Source of the DNA: a bacterium
GTDB taxonomy: Bacteria; Bacillota_I; Bacilli_A; RFN20; DUOZ01
NCBI GenBank assembly: GCA_012838555.1
Contig: DUOZ01000019.1
Span: 1 to 32,147 of the forward strand
Length of the DNA: 32,147 nucleotides
Direction of reading: 5' to 3'
The position numbers and the translations under genes are program-made. Numbering within the stretch: position 1 is the first letter of the stretch; every line of letters begins with the position of its first letter. Under the pieces are notes generated by a model. It searched no databases. It was not told the origin of the DNA and saw only the letters and a program-made list of their open reading frames with translations. This document shows, one piece after another, positions 30,676 through 32,147 of the stretch.

Positions 30676-32147
30676 ATGTCAAATTATTTAACAAAAAAAC
30701 GTAATGAACTATTAAAAAAGATTGACAGCATAAAAAAATGGATTTTATCTAATAATCATAATAATGAAACTGAGAAATGCATATCAATATTAAATGAATT
30801 AAAACGCGAAGTTGAAATAAACGCAACAAAAAAATTTGGTTTACTGTGGGATAAGGAAATTGAACCTGAAGAAGTTGTTAGGATGTGTGAAAGCAATATA
30901 CCAATACTTGAACTTCAAAGTGACAAAAAGATTATCAATGGAAAAATAAACAATATTTTAATTGAAGGAGATAATTTTCATTCCTTATCCGCTTTAAATT
31001 TTGTTTTGCAAGGAGCAATTGACATAATCTATATTGATCCTCCGTATAACACTGGAAATGGGGACTTCACTTATAATGATAAATTCGTAAACGAAGACGA
31101 CGGTTTTAGACACTCAAAGTGGTTGAGCATGATGCAAAAAAGGCTCAATTTATCTCGCCAACTTTTAAAAGACTCTGGAGTTATTTTTATTAGCATTGAC
31201 GATAATGAATTTTTTAACTTGAAGCTTTTGTGTGACCAAATATTTGGAGAACGTAATTATCTTGGTACGGTTTATTGGAAATCTAATCCTAATGGTCGTG
31301 GAGATTCTAAATATTTAGGAACTATTTTTGAATATGTCTTGTGTTACAAGAAGAAGGACGTTGCTTTTAATTATGAACCACAAGATTTAGCACAGTTCAA
31401 ACTTCGAGACGAAAAAGGACCATATGCAGAACAAATTCTTCATTCTAAACTATCCTATAGTGTTGGAATGGATTATTCAATTATAGCACCTGATGGAACG
31501 GAAATTTATGCAGGAAATGTTACCAAGGAAGAATGGCTTAAAAGACGAGCAGATAGAACTGTGAAAAAAGCCATGACTTGGAGATTTGGAGAAGAAAGGT
31601 TTAAAGCAGAATTAGCAAAAGGTGAAATAATTTTTCGCAAGAAAGCAGATGGCTGGAAAGTCTATAGAAAAAGAAGACCAGTAGTAGGAGGATCCGCTCC
31701 TTATAAGAACCTATACGAGGAAGAAGGTACAAGGCATGGTTCTAACCAAATCAAAAATATTTTTAATTACACTCCTTTTGACCACCCTAAACCAGTTGGT
31801 TTAATAAAATTTCTTATTTCTTTAGTAAAAGTTAAAAATCCTATTGTCTTAGATTTTTTTGCTGGCTCAGGAACAACTGGACAAGCGGTTTTAGAACTTA
31901 ATCAACAAGATGGTGGGGAGCGAATATTTATATTAGGAACGAATAATGAAAACCAAATATGTCAAAATATCACTTATCCTCGATTGAAGACGGTAATTAC
32001 CGGCATTAGACCAGACGGATCAAAATATAGTGATGGAATACCAGCAAATCTCTACTATTTCAAAACAACTTTTATTGAAGATCATGTCAACAGTGAGCAA
32101 GTAAAATACAATCTTGTGGAGAAAGTTGATTCTCTGTTATGCATTGC
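30676..32147 (+). CDS. Type III-like DNA adenine methyltransferase (Mod), cut by window edge
   Basis: An open frame of 490 codons running off the right end. It is a beta-class N6-adenine methyltransferase: the catalytic motif DPPYNTGN (121-128, in IDIIYIDPPYNTGNGDFTYN) comes before the SAM motif LDFFAGSGTTG (392-402). The gap of about 270 residues is the target-recognition region. A helical N-terminus (1-55) and the block YPRLKTVITGIRPDGSKYSDGIP near the end are as in type III Mod proteins. GGAGG precedes the ATG. The matching Res helicase-nuclease would lie beyond the window. Codon use looks slightly less AT-biased than in its neighbours, consistent with transfer. Confidence 0.88.
   Translation, partial: MSNYLTKKRNELLKKIDSIKKWILSNNHNNETEKCISILNELKREVEINATKKFGLLWDKEIEPEEVVRMCESNIPILELQSDKKIINGKINNILIEGDNFHSLSALNFVLQGAIDIIYIDPPYNTGNGDFTYNDKFVNEDDGFRHSKWLSMMQKRLNLSRQLLKDSGVIFISIDDNEFFNLKLLCDQIFGERNYLGTVYWKSNPNGRGDSKYLGTIFEYVLCYKKKDVAFNYEPQDLAQFKLRDEKGPYAEQILHSKLSYSVGMDYSIIAPDGTEIYAGNVTKEEWLKRRADRTVKKAMTWRFGEERFKAELAKGEIIFRKKADGWKVYRKRRPVVGGSAPYKNLYEEEGTRHGSNQIKNIFNYTPFDHPKPVGLIKFLISLVKVKNPIVLDFFAGSGTTGQAVLELNQQDGGERIFILGTNNENQICQNITYPRLKTVITGIRPDGSKYSDGIPANLYYFKTTFIEDHVNSEQVKYNLVEKVDSLLCI

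Noticed and set aside
1-32147. Translation table 4 (TGA as Trp)
   Set aside because: Conserved Trp positions are TGG throughout, no TGA interrupts any recognisable conserved gene, and reading through the TGA in the GNAT gene yields no family-like sequence.

Overview
The window is AT-rich, low-GC Gram-positive chromosome, and several signs point to a relative of the Mollicutes that still uses TGA as a stop. The order cysS - rlmB - sigH - rpmG - secE - nusG - rplK - rplA - rplJ - rplL - rsmC - rpoB - rpoC is the Bacillus-type order. L11 has a Mollicutes-style N-terminus (AKPG.ALAS.GIN), and RpoB has Asn where E. coli has His526, a difference known from Mollicutes. Every conserved Trp I checked is TGG and no recognisable gene carries an in-frame TGA, so translation table 4 is unlikely. 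No species can be named from this.

Layout. 1-12134, all minus strand: transcription/translation core, running from cysS (with an mgtC-like gene inserted) down to the 5' part of rpoC. It holds an L10 leader and two copies of a 23S-rRNA-like L1-binding motif. 12321-14166, minus: an ABC-2 export pair. 14298-16165, plus: dUTPase, a broken GNAT acetyltransferase, and a pnuC-type transporter behind a structured leader. 16236-18521, minus: tRNA-Lys, an ABC-F protein and acyl carrier protein. 18683-18775, minus: a 30-codon remnant of a sugar O-acetyltransferase.

18901-23669, minus: a compact Tad/type IVc pilus-like operon. In transcription order it has a sigma-region-4-like regulator, a secreted protein, a TadE/F-like protein, TadA ATPase, TadB, TadC, a TadE-like protein and a 51-aa Flp-like pilin. 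23865-25262, minus: a DUF3784-like membrane protein, the manganese-catalase-like CotJC, and a protein resembling CotJA fused to CotJB. 25343-29881, minus: a three-gene signalling-like operon made of a CheA-like histidine kinase, a membrane protein with degenerate GGDEF and EAL-like domains, and a protein that looks like a prolyl-tRNA synthetase stripped of its catalytic motifs. This last operon is the least ordinary part of the window and the best candidate for an undescribed system.

30048-32147, plus: tRNA-Ser(CGA), two terminator-like hairpins, a 19-nt-period repeat array, a small HTH regulator, and the first 490 codons of a type III-like adenine methyltransferase. This looks like a restriction-modification island placed behind a tRNA gene. 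All functional statements come from reading motifs by eye; no database search was run.
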